From DASWJZ01 sp963846475 (GTDB taxonomy: Bacteria; Pseudomonadota; Alphaproteobacteria; Rhizobiales; Afifellaceae): 64,000 nucleotides of DNA. This document shows, piece after piece, positions 47,149 to 55,174 of this stretch. The notes below the pieces were generated by a model. That model saw only the letters and a list, made by a program, of their open reading frames with translations, ran no database searches and was not told the DNA's origin. Numbering within the stretch: position 1 is the stretch's first letter; each line of letters opens with the position of its first letter. The translations under genes were made by a program, and so were the position numbers. Where the stretch lies: contig CAWJVZ010000004.1 of NCBI GenBank assembly GCA_963846475.1, forward strand, positions 1,612,001-1,676,000, read 5' to 3'.

Positions 47149-48745
47149 AGCCAACTCCGGCCAGCGCCTTGCGGATGCGCTCATCGAGTTGCGCGCCTTC
47201 GGCCATCTGCTCGCGCAATGTCGCCGTCAGCCGCGCCATGCGCGCGTCAAAGGGTTCGTCGTCTTCATCGGCCGCCGCTGTGCCGACATAGCGGCCAGGA
47301 GTGAGCACGTAAGCCTGTGCCGCGATCTCCTCCGTCGTGGCCGACTTGGCAAAGCCCGGCGCGTCGGCATAGCGGCCCTCTGACTCGCGCCACGCGTGAT
47401 AGGTGTCAGCAACCCTTGCTATGTCCGAATCGGTTAGCATCTTCAGCGTGCGGGTCTGCATCGTGCCGAGGCCGCGCGCATCGATGAACAGGGTCTCGCG
47501 TGTGCGGTTGCGCAGCCGGATGTCGCGCACGAGCCCGTTCGACTTGTCGCGCGTCAGGAACCAGAGGCAGACCGGAATCTGAGTGGTGAAGAAGAGCTGG
47601 CCCGGCAGGCTGACGATGCAATCGACCAGATCGGCCTCGACAATCTTGCGCCTGATCTCGCCCTCGCCGGACTGCTGGCTCGACAGCGAGCCATTCGCCA
47701 GCACGAATCCGGCATAGCCGCTCGGCGCGAGGTGGTAGATGAAATGCTGCACCCAGGCGAAGTTGGCGTTACTCACTGGGGGCACGCCAAACTGCCAGCG
47801 GTCGCCCAAGCGCAGCTTCTCGCCGCCCCAGTCGCTGTCGTTGAAGGGAGGATTCGCGAGGACGAAATCGGCCTTCAGGCCGGGGTGTAGGTCTTCGTGA
47901 AAGCTGTCCGCCCATTTCGGCCCTAGGTTCGCCTCGATACCGCGAATGGCGAGGTTCATCTTGGCGAGCCGCCAGGTGGTCGGATTCAACTCCTGGCCGA
48001 AAATCGAGATCTCCTGGCGGCGGCGCTTCAGGTCGACATGCTGCGTGGCATGCGCCTCGACGAAGCGCTCCGATTGCACGAACATGCCCCCTGAGCCGCA
48101 GCAGGGATCGAAGACCCGGCCCTTGAAGGGCTGCAGCATCTCCACCAGGAGCCGGACGACAGAGCCTGCGGTGTAGAACTGGCCCCCGCGTTTGCCTTCG
48201 GCGACGGCGAACTGCCCGAGAAAATACTCGTAGACGCGGCCGAGAACGTCGTCGCCGCGGTGCTCATCCTGGAACGTCAGGTTCGTGAAGAGATTGATGA
48301 CCTCGCCCAGCCGGGTCTGGTCGAGCTCCGGGCGGGCGTAGTTCTTGGTCAGCACCCCTTTGAGGCTCGGATTCTCGGCTTCGATATCGATCATCGCCTG
48401 ATCGAGGAGTTCGCCAATCGTCGGGTTGAGGCTGGTGGCGTTGGCCTTCAAAAAATTCCAGCGGGAACGATCCGGTACGTAGAAGACGTTATCGGCGGTG
48501 TAGAGATCGCGCTCGTCAACCAGCGCGATCTCCTCGGGGTCGGCGAGCGCCTGCTGCCGACGCTGCTCAAACCGGTCCGAGATGTACTTTAGAAAGATCA
48601 GGCCAAGCGCGACGTGCTTGTACTCCGCCGCATCCATGTTACCGCGCAGTTTGTCGGCCGACGCCCAGAGCGTTGCCTCGAAGCCGTTCGCGGCTTTCGG
48701 CTGGGTTTCGGCCTTCTTGCTCCCGGGTTTTCGTCCCCTTGGCAC
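47138..48745 (-). CDS. hsdM: Type I restriction enzyme, M (DNA adenine methyltransferase) subunit
   Basis: A 535-residue N6-adenine methyltransferase. An N-terminal HsdM domain (ANGFEATLWASADKLRGNMD, AEYKHVALGLIFLKYISDRF) precedes the catalytic domain. That domain has SAM-binding motif I (RVFDPCCGSGGMFVQSERFV) and catalytic motif IV (DFVLANPPFNDSDW), the NPPF box. The first ~15 residues are basic. The gene leads the operon, and its end overlaps hsdS by about 11 bases. Confidence 0.95.
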   Translation of the reverse strand: MPRGRKPGSKKAETQPKAANGFEATLWASADKLRGNMDAAEYKHVALGLIFLKYISDRFEQRRQQALADPEEIALVDERDLYTADNVFYVPDRSRWNFLKANATSLNPTIGELLDQAMIDIEAENPSLKGVLTKNYARPELDQTRLGEVINLFTNLTFQDEHRGDDVLGRVYEYFLGQFAVAEGKRGGQFYTAGSVVRLLVEMLQPFKGRVFDPCCGSGGMFVQSERFVEAHATQHVDLKRRRQEISIFGQELNPTTWRLAKMNLAIRGIEANLGPKWADSFHEDLHPGLKADFVLANPPFNDSDWGGEKLRLGDRWQFGVPPVSNANFAWVQHFIYHLAPSGYAGFVLANGSLSSQQSGEGEIRRKIVEADLVDCIVSLPGQLFFTTQIPVCLWFLTRDKSNGLVRDIRLRNRTRETLFIDARGLGTMQTRTLKMLTDSDIARVADTYHAWRESEGRYADAPGFAKSATTEEIAAQAYVLTPGRYVGTAAADEDDEPFDARMARLTATLREQMAEGAQLDERIRKALAGVGYGW

Positions 48746-49054
48746 GCACCACTCCTTGGCGAGTTTGTTCCCTAAAAATACTGCATCAGCATGCCGGCAC
48801 GGGCCACAATAATCAAACGCCCGTCAGCCGAATTTCGGATGGTGAGTCGTCGCTGCATAGGTAGGCAGGGCTGTGCTCATCTCCATGTCCCTTGCGGACA
48901 TCGAGAGAGTTCCGCTCCTGTGCGCCCAAACAGACCTCGCTCAGAAATGGCTTCCGTGTGCCACGCGTCCGGGCCAGAGATGAGGCGGTCCCGGGCAGCG
49001 CCTGCGGTGACTTTCGTTTTGAGGGCGGATGGCTCAAAGGTCTGCGGGTTGCCC
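48746..49054. other. Spacer between hsdM and a recombinase gene
   Basis: About 310 bases holding the presumed leftward promoter of hsdM. No gene with recognisable product; short frames on either strand lack start signals. Confidence 0.4.
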
Positions 49055-50140
49055 TTAGCCGCCACGCATGGCCCTGATTTGCCGCGCAATCCGTAGTACC
49101 TCTTCATCTTCCCCCTCGGGGCGGCTCAGGGCACGGATAATGTCGGCTTGGCGATCCGGCGCGACCTCGCCGTAGCTCGTGAGCGTCGTCAGCACCTGCT
49201 CATGACCGAGGTTTTGGCTCCATGCCTTCAGCTCTTCAGGCGTCCGGCAGACGCGCTGGCCTAGGGCAGCCAGAGTGTTCCGGAAGCTATGCGGATTGGC
49301 ATACGGCAGCCCCGCCGCTTCGAAGGCCTGATTAAAGATCTTTCGGATTGGCGTGGCATTGCTCCAGGGCTTGCGATCGAGGCCCGTGGCCTGGAACTTT
49401 TGCTCTCCATCGTGGGCAACTTTGGTGGACGGGAAGAGCGGATCGTCCGGCCCCCAGAGCTCCTCCCGGACGAGGTAGTCGATCCAGTCGGCGACGATGG
49501 CGACGATCTCCTCTCCCACTGGGAAGAACCACGTATTGAATGTCTTGCTGAATTTCGTCCGCACTTCCCGTGCGTCCTGGAGAACAACCCGCTCGGCCAT
49601 GTTCACATGCTTGAGGCAAAATGAAGCGATTGCCCCGTCGCGAGCTCCAGTGACGATCGCGAAGGCGACTAGCGCACGATCGCGCTTCTGGATGGACGTT
49701 TCGTTCGGCATGTTTCGGACGACATGCAGAATCTGTTCCAGTGTCGGCGCCTTCTGGCCGCGGCTCGCTTTAGCGACGCGGGCGTCCTTTTCGGAGAGGT
49801 TAAAGTAGTCGGCATCGGCGTAGGTAAGCCGCGCTTTGAACCCTGGCCGGCCCGCCAGCCAGATGAAGAAGGCGCGCAGCGCAGACAGGGTGGAATGAAG
49901 GGTCGCCTTGCTGAGCCTCGCATTGGTCCGCTGGCCTACCTGTTCCTGCAGGTGGGTCTTGAAACCGATCGCCTGCTGGATGTGGAATGCCTTAAACCCC
50001 TTGAAGCGGGTGTAGCTCTCGAATCGGTGGAGCGCCTTTGCGACGCCGTCGAGAGACGCCTCGCTGTAGCGCCGCGCCTCCTTCAAGTACTGGAAATAGT
50101 CGCGCTTCAGGCGCTCGTTTTCGGCATTGTGGATTGGCAT
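49055..50140 (-). CDS. Tyrosine-type site-specific recombinase
   Basis: A 361-residue integrase. The N-terminal SAM-like core-binding region (KRDYFQYLKEARRYSEASLD ... LSALRAFFIWLAG) precedes the catalytic domain. That domain shows the first Arg in VAFAIVTGARDGAIASFCL, the H-x-x-R box in NPHSFRNTLAALGQRV, a further His in NLGHEQVLTTLTSYG and the likely nucleophile Tyr in the last. All catalytic residues appear present. I chose the ATG at 50140; a TTG at 50167 would add nine residues. It lies beside the type I restriction operon in the same direction. Such recombinases often travel with defence genes. Confidence 0.85.
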   Translation of the reverse strand: MPIHNAENERLKRDYFQYLKEARRYSEASLDGVAKALHRFESYTRFKGFKAFHIQQAIGFKTHLQEQVGQRTNARLSKATLHSTLSALRAFFIWLAGRPGFKARLTYADADYFNLSEKDARVAKASRGQKAPTLEQILHVVRNMPNETSIQKRDRALVAFAIVTGARDGAIASFCLKHVNMAERVVLQDAREVRTKFSKTFNTWFFPVGEEIVAIVADWIDYLVREELWGPDDPLFPSTKVAHDGEQKFQATGLDRKPWSNATPIRKIFNQAFEAAGLPYANPHSFRNTLAALGQRVCRTPEELKAWSQNLGHEQVLTTLTSYGEVAPDRQADIIRALSRPEGEDEEVLRIARQIRAMRGG

Positions 50141-50199
50141 CGTTGTCCACCCCTTCTCAAGTGACAAATCAGGCAGGGATCATCCATCTCGCTTAATCG

Positions 50200-50643
50200 T
50201 CACTCCCGCTGCGCCACCGTGACGTCCACACCCGGGAAGACCGAGGGTATCTGGGCGTAAGCGATACGGCGGTGCATGAGGGATCCGGAGACCTCACAGA
50301 TGCCCCGAAGGTTGCCGGAAGTGCTCGTCATCGGCACGTATTCGGCCATGTTGCCGCCGGGCCGGCGTGGGACACGGCAGCCCAGGCAAAACATATGGCC
50401 AGGTGGGCATGTCTGCTTCGCCTTCGACCGACGTCCCTCCAGGAATCTTCGGAGCTCTACGCCCGTAAAGAGGATGGGTCTCCGATCATCGATCGGCTGC
50501 AGGCCATGCCTGACCCAGCTACGGATCGTGTTCTTGTGGCAGCTAAACAGCCGGGCGACTTCTTCGGCGGTGTAGGAGCGGTGGATCTTGACGAGTTGCG
50601 GGTTGGGAAAGCGCGCCCCCATTCTACGAGGCGCCATTTTCAA
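50200..50643 (-). CDS. Helix-turn-helix protein with a Cys-rich zinc-like region
   Basis: A 147-residue protein. Residues 15-70 form a MerR/excisionase-type helix-turn-helix (HRSYTAEEVARLFSCHKNTI, then RSWVRHGLQP). A Cys/His cluster follows (CPPGHMFCLGCRVPRRPGG), consistent with a small zinc-binding site, then an uncharacterised tail. Proteins of this layout are found on islands in Hyphomicrobiales. It overlaps the AlpA-like gene by 20 bases. It could control excision or conjugation functions, or bind the island's attachment site; no direct evidence. Confidence 0.7.
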   Translation of the reverse strand: MKMAPRRMGARFPNPQLVKIHRSYTAEEVARLFSCHKNTIRSWVRHGLQPIDDRRPILFTGVELRRFLEGRRSKAKQTCPPGHMFCLGCRVPRRPGGNMAEYVPMTSTSGNLRGICEVSGSLMHRRIAYAQIPSVFPGVDVTVAQRE

Positions 50644-50818
50644 TGAGCTTCCGGATGTCCTCTACGCGCCAGCAGGTCGTGCGCGGTCCGATCTTTACGG
50701 GTTGGGGGAAGCGGCCTGCCTTGATGCCGGCCCACCAGGTGCTTTTACTGATTGGGATCAGCGCAAGGACCGCCGGCAATCGCAGGAAGCCCGTTTCGGG
50801 GAGGTGAATGTTCGACAA
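50624..50818 (-). CDS. AlpA-family transcriptional regulator/excisionase
   Basis: A 64-residue AlpA-type winged helix-turn-helix protein: GFLRLPAVLALIPISKSTWW, then AGIKAGRFPQPVKIGPRTTC and WRVEDIRKLIENG. This is the standard pattern (L-P-x-V-x-x-x-x-x-x-S-x-x-T-x-W). AlpA proteins activate or assist P4-type integrases in excision. Its place three genes from such an integrase, on the same strand, fits. Confidence 0.9.
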   Translation of the reverse strand: MSNIHLPETGFLRLPAVLALIPISKSTWWAGIKAGRFPQPVKIGPRTTCWRVEDIRKLIENGAS

Positions 50819-50920
50819 GGGACAACTCCGTCGTTTGCAAGACGAAGGCGTCCTATTCAGGCCGGGTCGGGCCGAGGGCGAATTCGGTTAGCGCCTAACC
50901 GAATTCGGTTAGCGCAGCTC

Positions 50921-51844
50921 CTATTCGGTTCCGTCGCCCGGCGGGAGCAGCTCGGCTGCTTCCTTCAGATATTTGCGCACCGTATCCTCGTCCCGGCCGA
51001 TCCCGAGGCGACTAAGAGCGTTGGCGATTTCCTTGGCGATGGGGGACCTCGATGCCTGCGGCTCGTATCCATACCCGTCCATGGCCATGCCGATTACCAG
51101 GGCGAGTAGCGTCTCCCGCTCTCTAGTGGACAGTGACTTCTCGGACCCGACGCTGGAGGTCGTCAAACGCTGGTTCAGCGCTTCAATCTCCGCGTTCAGG
51201 GCAGCGAATTCCGCGGCGCGGTCTCGAAGCTCGGCCTCGTAAAGGGTTTTCCAGTCAGGCGCCTGGCCCCGAGCCCTAACCCTGTCGACAAGATCTTCGA
51301 TTAGCTCGAATTCGCTCCGCTCCGCCCAGGCCAGGAACTTCGCCGGCGAGACCGGAAATGAGATCTCGCCCATGCCGATGGCTCGCATTACCTGCTCTCG
51401 CCGGCGCGAATACTCGCGGACAAAGGGCGATCGGGTCACCGATCGAATCTTGTCCCACGTCACGACCTGCGGCCGCTTCCCCAAGGAGAGGGCGATAGCC
51501 TCCTCCATGTGCCACGAAGCGAGCTTAGCCCAGTAGTCAAGGTCGGCCTCCGCGCCGTCGCTGTTCCAGAATCGTGCTGCCTCTTCGGCCTGTTGCTCCT
51601 CCTTCCTTTCTCGCGCAGCCGCTTCGGAGAGCGCCGACCTTCTCGCGTGTTCCGCGAACAGCAATGGTGCGAGCTCACGGTCACTGAGATTCGTAAGGTG
51701 CTGCCGATATGCGTTGGCCTCGGCGAGAATTAGCTGTGCCTGCTTCTGCGGCTCGCCGCGACCCAACTCCGCGTCCTTCCGTGCTTGCCGGTAGCGCGGG
51801 AACCTACCCCGAACCAGGAGGTCGATGTCATCCTCCTTACCCAT
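50921..51844 (-). CDS. Uncharacterised island protein, 307 residues
   Basis: I do not recognise a named family. The protein is charged and largely helical. The middle (about 185-225: DWKTLYEAELRDRAAEFAAL, NAEIEALNQRL) looks like a coiled coil. The C-terminus (LLALVIGMAMDGYGYEPQAS, RSPIAKEIANALSRLGIGRD, EDTVRKYLKEAAELLP) resembles a small wHTH-like module often seen next to integrases on islands. It ends two bases after the integrase stop region and shares its direction, so the two are probably co-expressed. No enzyme motif, signal peptide or membrane helix is visible. Confidence 0.7.
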   Translation of the reverse strand: MGKEDDIDLLVRGRFPRYRQARKDAELGRGEPQKQAQLILAEANAYRQHLTNLSDRELAPLLFAEHARRSALSEAAARERKEEQQAEEAARFWNSDGAEADLDYWAKLASWHMEEAIALSLGKRPQVVTWDKIRSVTRSPFVREYSRRREQVMRAIGMGEISFPVSPAKFLAWAERSEFELIEDLVDRVRARGQAPDWKTLYEAELRDRAAEFAALNAEIEALNQRLTTSSVGSEKSLSTRERETLLALVIGMAMDGYGYEPQASRSPIAKEIANALSRLGIGRDEDTVRKYLKEAAELLPPGDGTE

Positions 51845-51845
51845 C

Positions 51846-53051
51846 TCAGGCGCTCCGGAGTGAGATCACCTGCGCCGATGCCGGGTTCAGGAAGGCGCTC
51901 CAGGTCGCCATCAACTCCCGCCGTTTCTCAAATAGGTCGCTACGCCGGTATGCCGCCTCGACCTTGTCTTTGAGGACGTGCGCCAGAGCAGCCTCGCAAA
52001 CCTCTCGCGGAAAATTCGTCCGCTCGGCCGCCCAATCCCGGAATGCCGAACGGAAGCCATGCGCTGTAAACTGAGCGTTCTTCCGTCGAAGGGCCATCAG
52101 GAACGCCATATTCGAGATCGGCTGTGACAGGGTTCTGCCAGGAAACACGAACTCGCCTCCCGATCCGATCTCCTTGGCTTCGCGCAGCAACTCAAGGCTC
52201 CGGTCACACAGCGGCACCCGATGTTCGCGATTTCCCTTCACGCGAACGGCCGGGACCGTCCAGACTCTCCGCTCAGCATCGATTTCGCTCCATCGTGCCC
52301 CGATGACCTCGTTGGTTCGGCCAGCGGTAAGAATCAAGAATTCGAATGCGAGCTTCACGATGTCGCCGACGGAGCTGTGCCGAAGCTCGTCGATAAACTC
52401 AGGCACCTTCTCGTAGGGAAGCGCAGCGTGATGGCGTTTGCGGTCAGGCTGACGTGGCAGGCCCTGCATGACGACCTCGGCCGGATTCTCGCCCGTCCGC
52501 AGCCCGGCCGCCTTGGCCCAGTCCAAGACGGTCCCCATCCGCTGCTTCAGGCGTCGAGCGGTTTCCGGCTTGGTCAGCCAAATGGGCGCGAGCACCTTCA
52601 AGAGCTCGGGGGTGTCGATCTGATCCACGCGATTGGCGCCGATCAGCGGAAATGCATATTCCTCAAGCGTAGTAATCCACTGGGCTGCGTGCTTTGCGTT
52701 CCTCCAGCTAGGCGCCCTTTCGCGATGAACGGACCGCGCCGCTTCAGCAAACGACGGCACTACCAGCCGTGCGCGCCTTCTCTCGGCCAGAGGGTCACCA
52801 CCGTCCCGGGCGGTCTTCCGATACTGAAGGGCTTTCTCGCGCGCCTCGGCCAGGGATACGAGCTGGATACCTCCGAGCCCTATGTCACGCCGTCGGCCCT
52901 GAACCACTGTCCGGAGTACCCACCGTTTCGCACCCGACGGATCGACGATGAGATATAGCCCATTCCCGTCTGCATATCGGCCGGGTTTCGAAGCCGCCTT
53001 GGCCTTCAGGGCCGAGAGAGCTCGATCCGGATGCTTACCCGCAGGTTTCAT
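51846..53051 (-). CDS. P4-type tyrosine integrase
   Basis: A 401-residue integrase with the N-terminal DUF4102 arm-binding domain (SKPGRYADGNGLYLIVDPSG, AKRWVLRTVVQGRRRDIGLG), a core-binding domain and a full catalytic domain. The catalytic residues are Arg in EFLILTAGRTNEVIGARWSE, H-x-x-R in AHGFRSAFRDWAAERTN and His in ALAHVLKDKVEAAYRRSD, with the Tyr in the same segment. P4-type integrases insert elements into tRNA 3' ends. A 15-bp tRNA-Ser end copy lies 149 bases ahead of its start. It is intact and probably functional. Confidence 0.93.
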   Translation of the reverse strand: MKPAGKHPDRALSALKAKAASKPGRYADGNGLYLIVDPSGAKRWVLRTVVQGRRRDIGLGGIQLVSLAEAREKALQYRKTARDGGDPLAERRRARLVVPSFAEAARSVHRERAPSWRNAKHAAQWITTLEEYAFPLIGANRVDQIDTPELLKVLAPIWLTKPETARRLKQRMGTVLDWAKAAGLRTGENPAEVVMQGLPRQPDRKRHHAALPYEKVPEFIDELRHSSVGDIVKLAFEFLILTAGRTNEVIGARWSEIDAERRVWTVPAVRVKGNREHRVPLCDRSLELLREAKEIGSGGEFVFPGRTLSQPISNMAFLMALRRKNAQFTAHGFRSAFRDWAAERTNFPREVCEAALAHVLKDKVEAAYRRSDLFEKRRELMATWSAFLNPASAQVISLRSA

Positions 53052-53052
53052 C

Positions 53053-53095
53053 CGCTACATCCCACATTCCAAACCTCATTCTATGTGGGATGTAG
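53053..53095. promoter_or_regulatory. Inverted repeat ahead of the integrase gene
   Basis: GCTACATCCCACAT (from about 53053) and ATGTGGGATGTAGC (to about 53095) form a long near-perfect inverted repeat directly upstream of the integrase start. A site for the integrase arm domain or the AlpA/HTH regulators is the natural reading. Confidence 0.55.
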
Positions 53096-53199
53096 CTGGA
53101 CCGCAATGGCCAATTTCGGACTGAGCGAACTTCGTAACAGGTTAGTTTGTCACGAGTTTTTGGACGACGTCGGATGCGGCCACACCTCAACAAGGCGGA

Positions 53200-53214
53200 C
53201 TCTCCCTCCGCCAA
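53200..53214 (+). other. Putative attR: copy of the tRNA-Ser 3' end
   Basis: CTCTCCCTCCGCCAA, identical to 2311-2325 and in the same direction; the flanks differ. It sits where a right-hand boundary beside an integrase is expected. Confidence 0.55.
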
Positions 53215-53982
53215 ACACTCTAGAAATCATTTGATTTTCTCCGAAAAACCGGCAGTCAACCCCCGAACCGAACCCCGATAAGGAGCGAAGAGCGAAGCGG
53301 GCGGCTTCCAACCCCTTTTCGCTTCAGGGGCTTGGCCTGTGCGCAGGGGTGGGAGGGGTCGGGTTTGCAGTGGGAGAGGAGTACCTTGTGCGAACTAATG
53401 TCCCCACTCTCATACCTTGCGGTAACATAAGACCTGACGGGCTGCGATCAGCCTAACCGTGGCCAGGCAGGTTCTTACCATAACCTCGCCAGGCCTTGTC
53501 GTGACCGAAAGCACGCGAAAGCAGCCCCGGCCGGCATAGACCACCCGACCGCAGGTCACCGCGGCCTTGTTGGTCCCGACAGGTAAACGTGTTGCGGACG
53601 TGGCAAGAGCAACGTGATTGACCCGCAACAATAATCCCAAGCCGTCATACCCAAACCAGGCCCGCCGTAAAAGACCATACCTTCCAATAAGGCTGCTGCC
53701 TCAATCTATCTAACTAATCTAGGCCCCGACGCTATGCACCCCTGGCAGTCTGTTGAACATCGCCGTGAATCGTTGCGTCCTTAATTATCTGAATTGTCGT
53801 TCGATCTCCGCCTGCGAAAGGAAACAACTTCGAGATCCATTCCGATACTTCGTCGCGTGCGGTCTTCGCCACGACATAAAACGAGGCGGTCCTTACTCGA
53901 TTGTCAGCGCCACGGATCGCGTTCATCGGAAATATAACGGGCCTTACCGAAGACGCTTGTACCCTACGGTCTATTTGCATAT

Positions 53983-54375
53983 TTATGTACGCTCGGATAT
54001 TTGCATGGGTAAGAACGTTACCGTCGTGACGCACAGGCCGCAACGACCCGTTCGCCACCCGTCGTGATACCGCGTGGCGGTTTCGAGCCTCACCGTTCGC
54101 TGCAGCCTGTCGATTTCGTTGACCACCCGCCGCCAGAAATACGCGTCCTTCTGTCTTCGACCTGCTTGCCGGTCACGCGTGAGGCGAGCGAATTCGATTG
54201 CGGCATATCTGGCGCGATCACCACGGGACGCGATTTGCGCCTCCGCCTCCGCGACGATCCTGGCGTGCCGCTCACGCCTTGCCGTCAGCCACTCTGAGAT
54301 CCTTCCGAGCCGAGTTTCAGAATAGTTCCATCCGGAGAGATGCGTGCGGATAGTTCCACGACCGCCAACTCTCAA
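53983..54375 (-). CDS. Small basic uncharacterised protein
   Basis: A 130-residue, Arg-rich helical protein. The core AEAQIASRGDRARYAAIEFA, then RLTRDRQAGRRQKDAYFWRR and VVNEIDR ... TATRYHDG, resembles short hypothetical proteins widespread in alphaproteobacteria (pattern A..A..R.GD.A...A..A). No function known. It overlaps the TetR gene by four bases on the same strand. The start may lie downstream of 54375, and the last ~20 residues are doubtful. Confidence 0.4.
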   Translation of the reverse strand: MRVGGRGTIRTHLSGWNYSETRLGRISEWLTARRERHARIVAEAEAQIASRGDRARYAAIEFARLTRDRQAGRRQKDAYFWRRVVNEIDRLQRTVRLETATRYHDGWRTGRCGLCVTTVTFLPMQISERT

Positions 54376-55043
54376 GGGCTGCGAGATCGCCTCCGCCGTC
54401 TCGATGCGAGGCTAAGGATCATTTCCACAACATTTGCCTTGAGCGCGTCCTGGGCTCTTGGGCCAAAAAGCTCGTCGCCGAAGATGTGGGAGAACGTGGC
54501 CCTATTGGAAACATTGAAGAAGCTCATCGCGCTGATATGCCAGTGAAGCTCGAGCGGGGTCACGTCATCGCGGAAGAGCCCGGCTTCGCGGCCGCGCCGG
54601 CAGATCGCCTCGAGCTTCTGGATCGCACCTGCATTGAGCAGCCGGATCAGCTCGGATTTCTGCATATACTGCCCGTGATGGATGTTCTCGATCATCACGA
54701 TGCGGATAAACTCGGGATGCCGGCTATGGTGCGCGAAGGTGAATTCCGTAAGGCGCTTCAGCGCCTCGATCGGAGGAAGGTGGTCTAGCTCAAGTTCCTG
54801 CTCGCCCGCTCGCACTCCGCGATAGGCTTCTTCGAGTACGCGGCCGTAAAGGCCCTCCTTGTCACCGAAGTAGTAGTAGATCATCCGCTTGGAGGTGTTG
54901 GTTTTTGCCGCGATCTCGTCGATCCGCGCGCCGGAAAGCCCGTTCGCCGCGAATTCGGCCATCGCGACGGCAAGGATGTTCTTGCGCACGCCGGCCGGGT
55001 CCTGCTTCCAGCCGCCCCTCCCTCGCGCCCCTCGTTCCGCCAT
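54372..55043 (-). CDS. TetR-family regulator, likely of quinate/shikimate genes
   Basis: A 223-residue TetR regulator. The N-terminal DNA-binding domain (VRKNILAVAMAEFAANGLSG, ARIDEIAAKTNTSKRMIYYY, FGDKEGLYGRVLEEAYRG) matches the family pattern, and the rest is the helical ligand-binding domain (TetR_C type, HPEFIRIVMIENIHHGQY). The ATG at 55043 places the HTH about 20 residues in; 55100 is a longer option. It is divergent from the dehydrogenase gene across about 130 bases, the classical arrangement for a repressor of the neighbouring catabolic operon. The inducer is presumably an intermediate of the pathway. Confidence 0.85.
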   Translation of the reverse strand: MAERGARGRGGWKQDPAGVRKNILAVAMAEFAANGLSGARIDEIAAKTNTSKRMIYYYFGDKEGLYGRVLEEAYRGVRAGEQELELDHLPPIEALKRLTEFTFAHHSRHPEFIRIVMIENIHHGQYMQKSELIRLLNAGAIQKLEAICRRGREAGLFRDDVTPLELHWHISAMSFFNVSNRATFSHIFGDELFGPRAQDALKANVVEMILSLASRRRRRSRSP

Positions 55044-55105
55044 CAGCTCAGTCCCCACGAACAGCGCGATAGACGCTATCAAATTAACCGGCTCGTCCAA
55101 AGCGG

Positions 55106-55133
55106 TTGACTCAATTTAACTGCTCGGTACAAA
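55106..55133 (+). promoter_or_regulatory. Likely promoter of the shikimate operon with repeated AAWTTAAC sites
   Basis: TTGACT (55106-55111) and TACAAA (55128-55133) are separated by 16 bases. AAATTAACCGGCTCG (55081) and AATTTAACTGCTCGG (55114) are near repeats on either side of the -35 box and are good candidates for the TetR operator. Confidence 0.5.
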
Positions 55134-55174
55134 ATGCCCAGAGCTGGGTGTCTCGGCGGCCTCGAGGTGGCGCG

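Larger units (their letters stand above)
53052..53982. other. Gene-free stretch holding the putative right attachment site
   Basis: Apart from the repeat at 53200-53214 I see nothing coding. A degenerate palindromic segment (CCCACATTC ... TATGTGGGATGTAG, 53062-53093) just before the integrase start may be its control region: GCTACATCCCACAT near 53053-53067 is the inverse of ATGTGGGATGTAGC at 53082-53095. Confidence 0.45.

Noticed and set aside
42719..48745. Considered a BREX or other composite defence system
   Set aside because: Only hsdM, hsdS and hsdR are present; no PglZ, BrxC or further defence gene is seen around them.
48877..49107. Frames upstream of hsdM
   Set aside because: Short, overlapping on both strands, without start signals or motifs.
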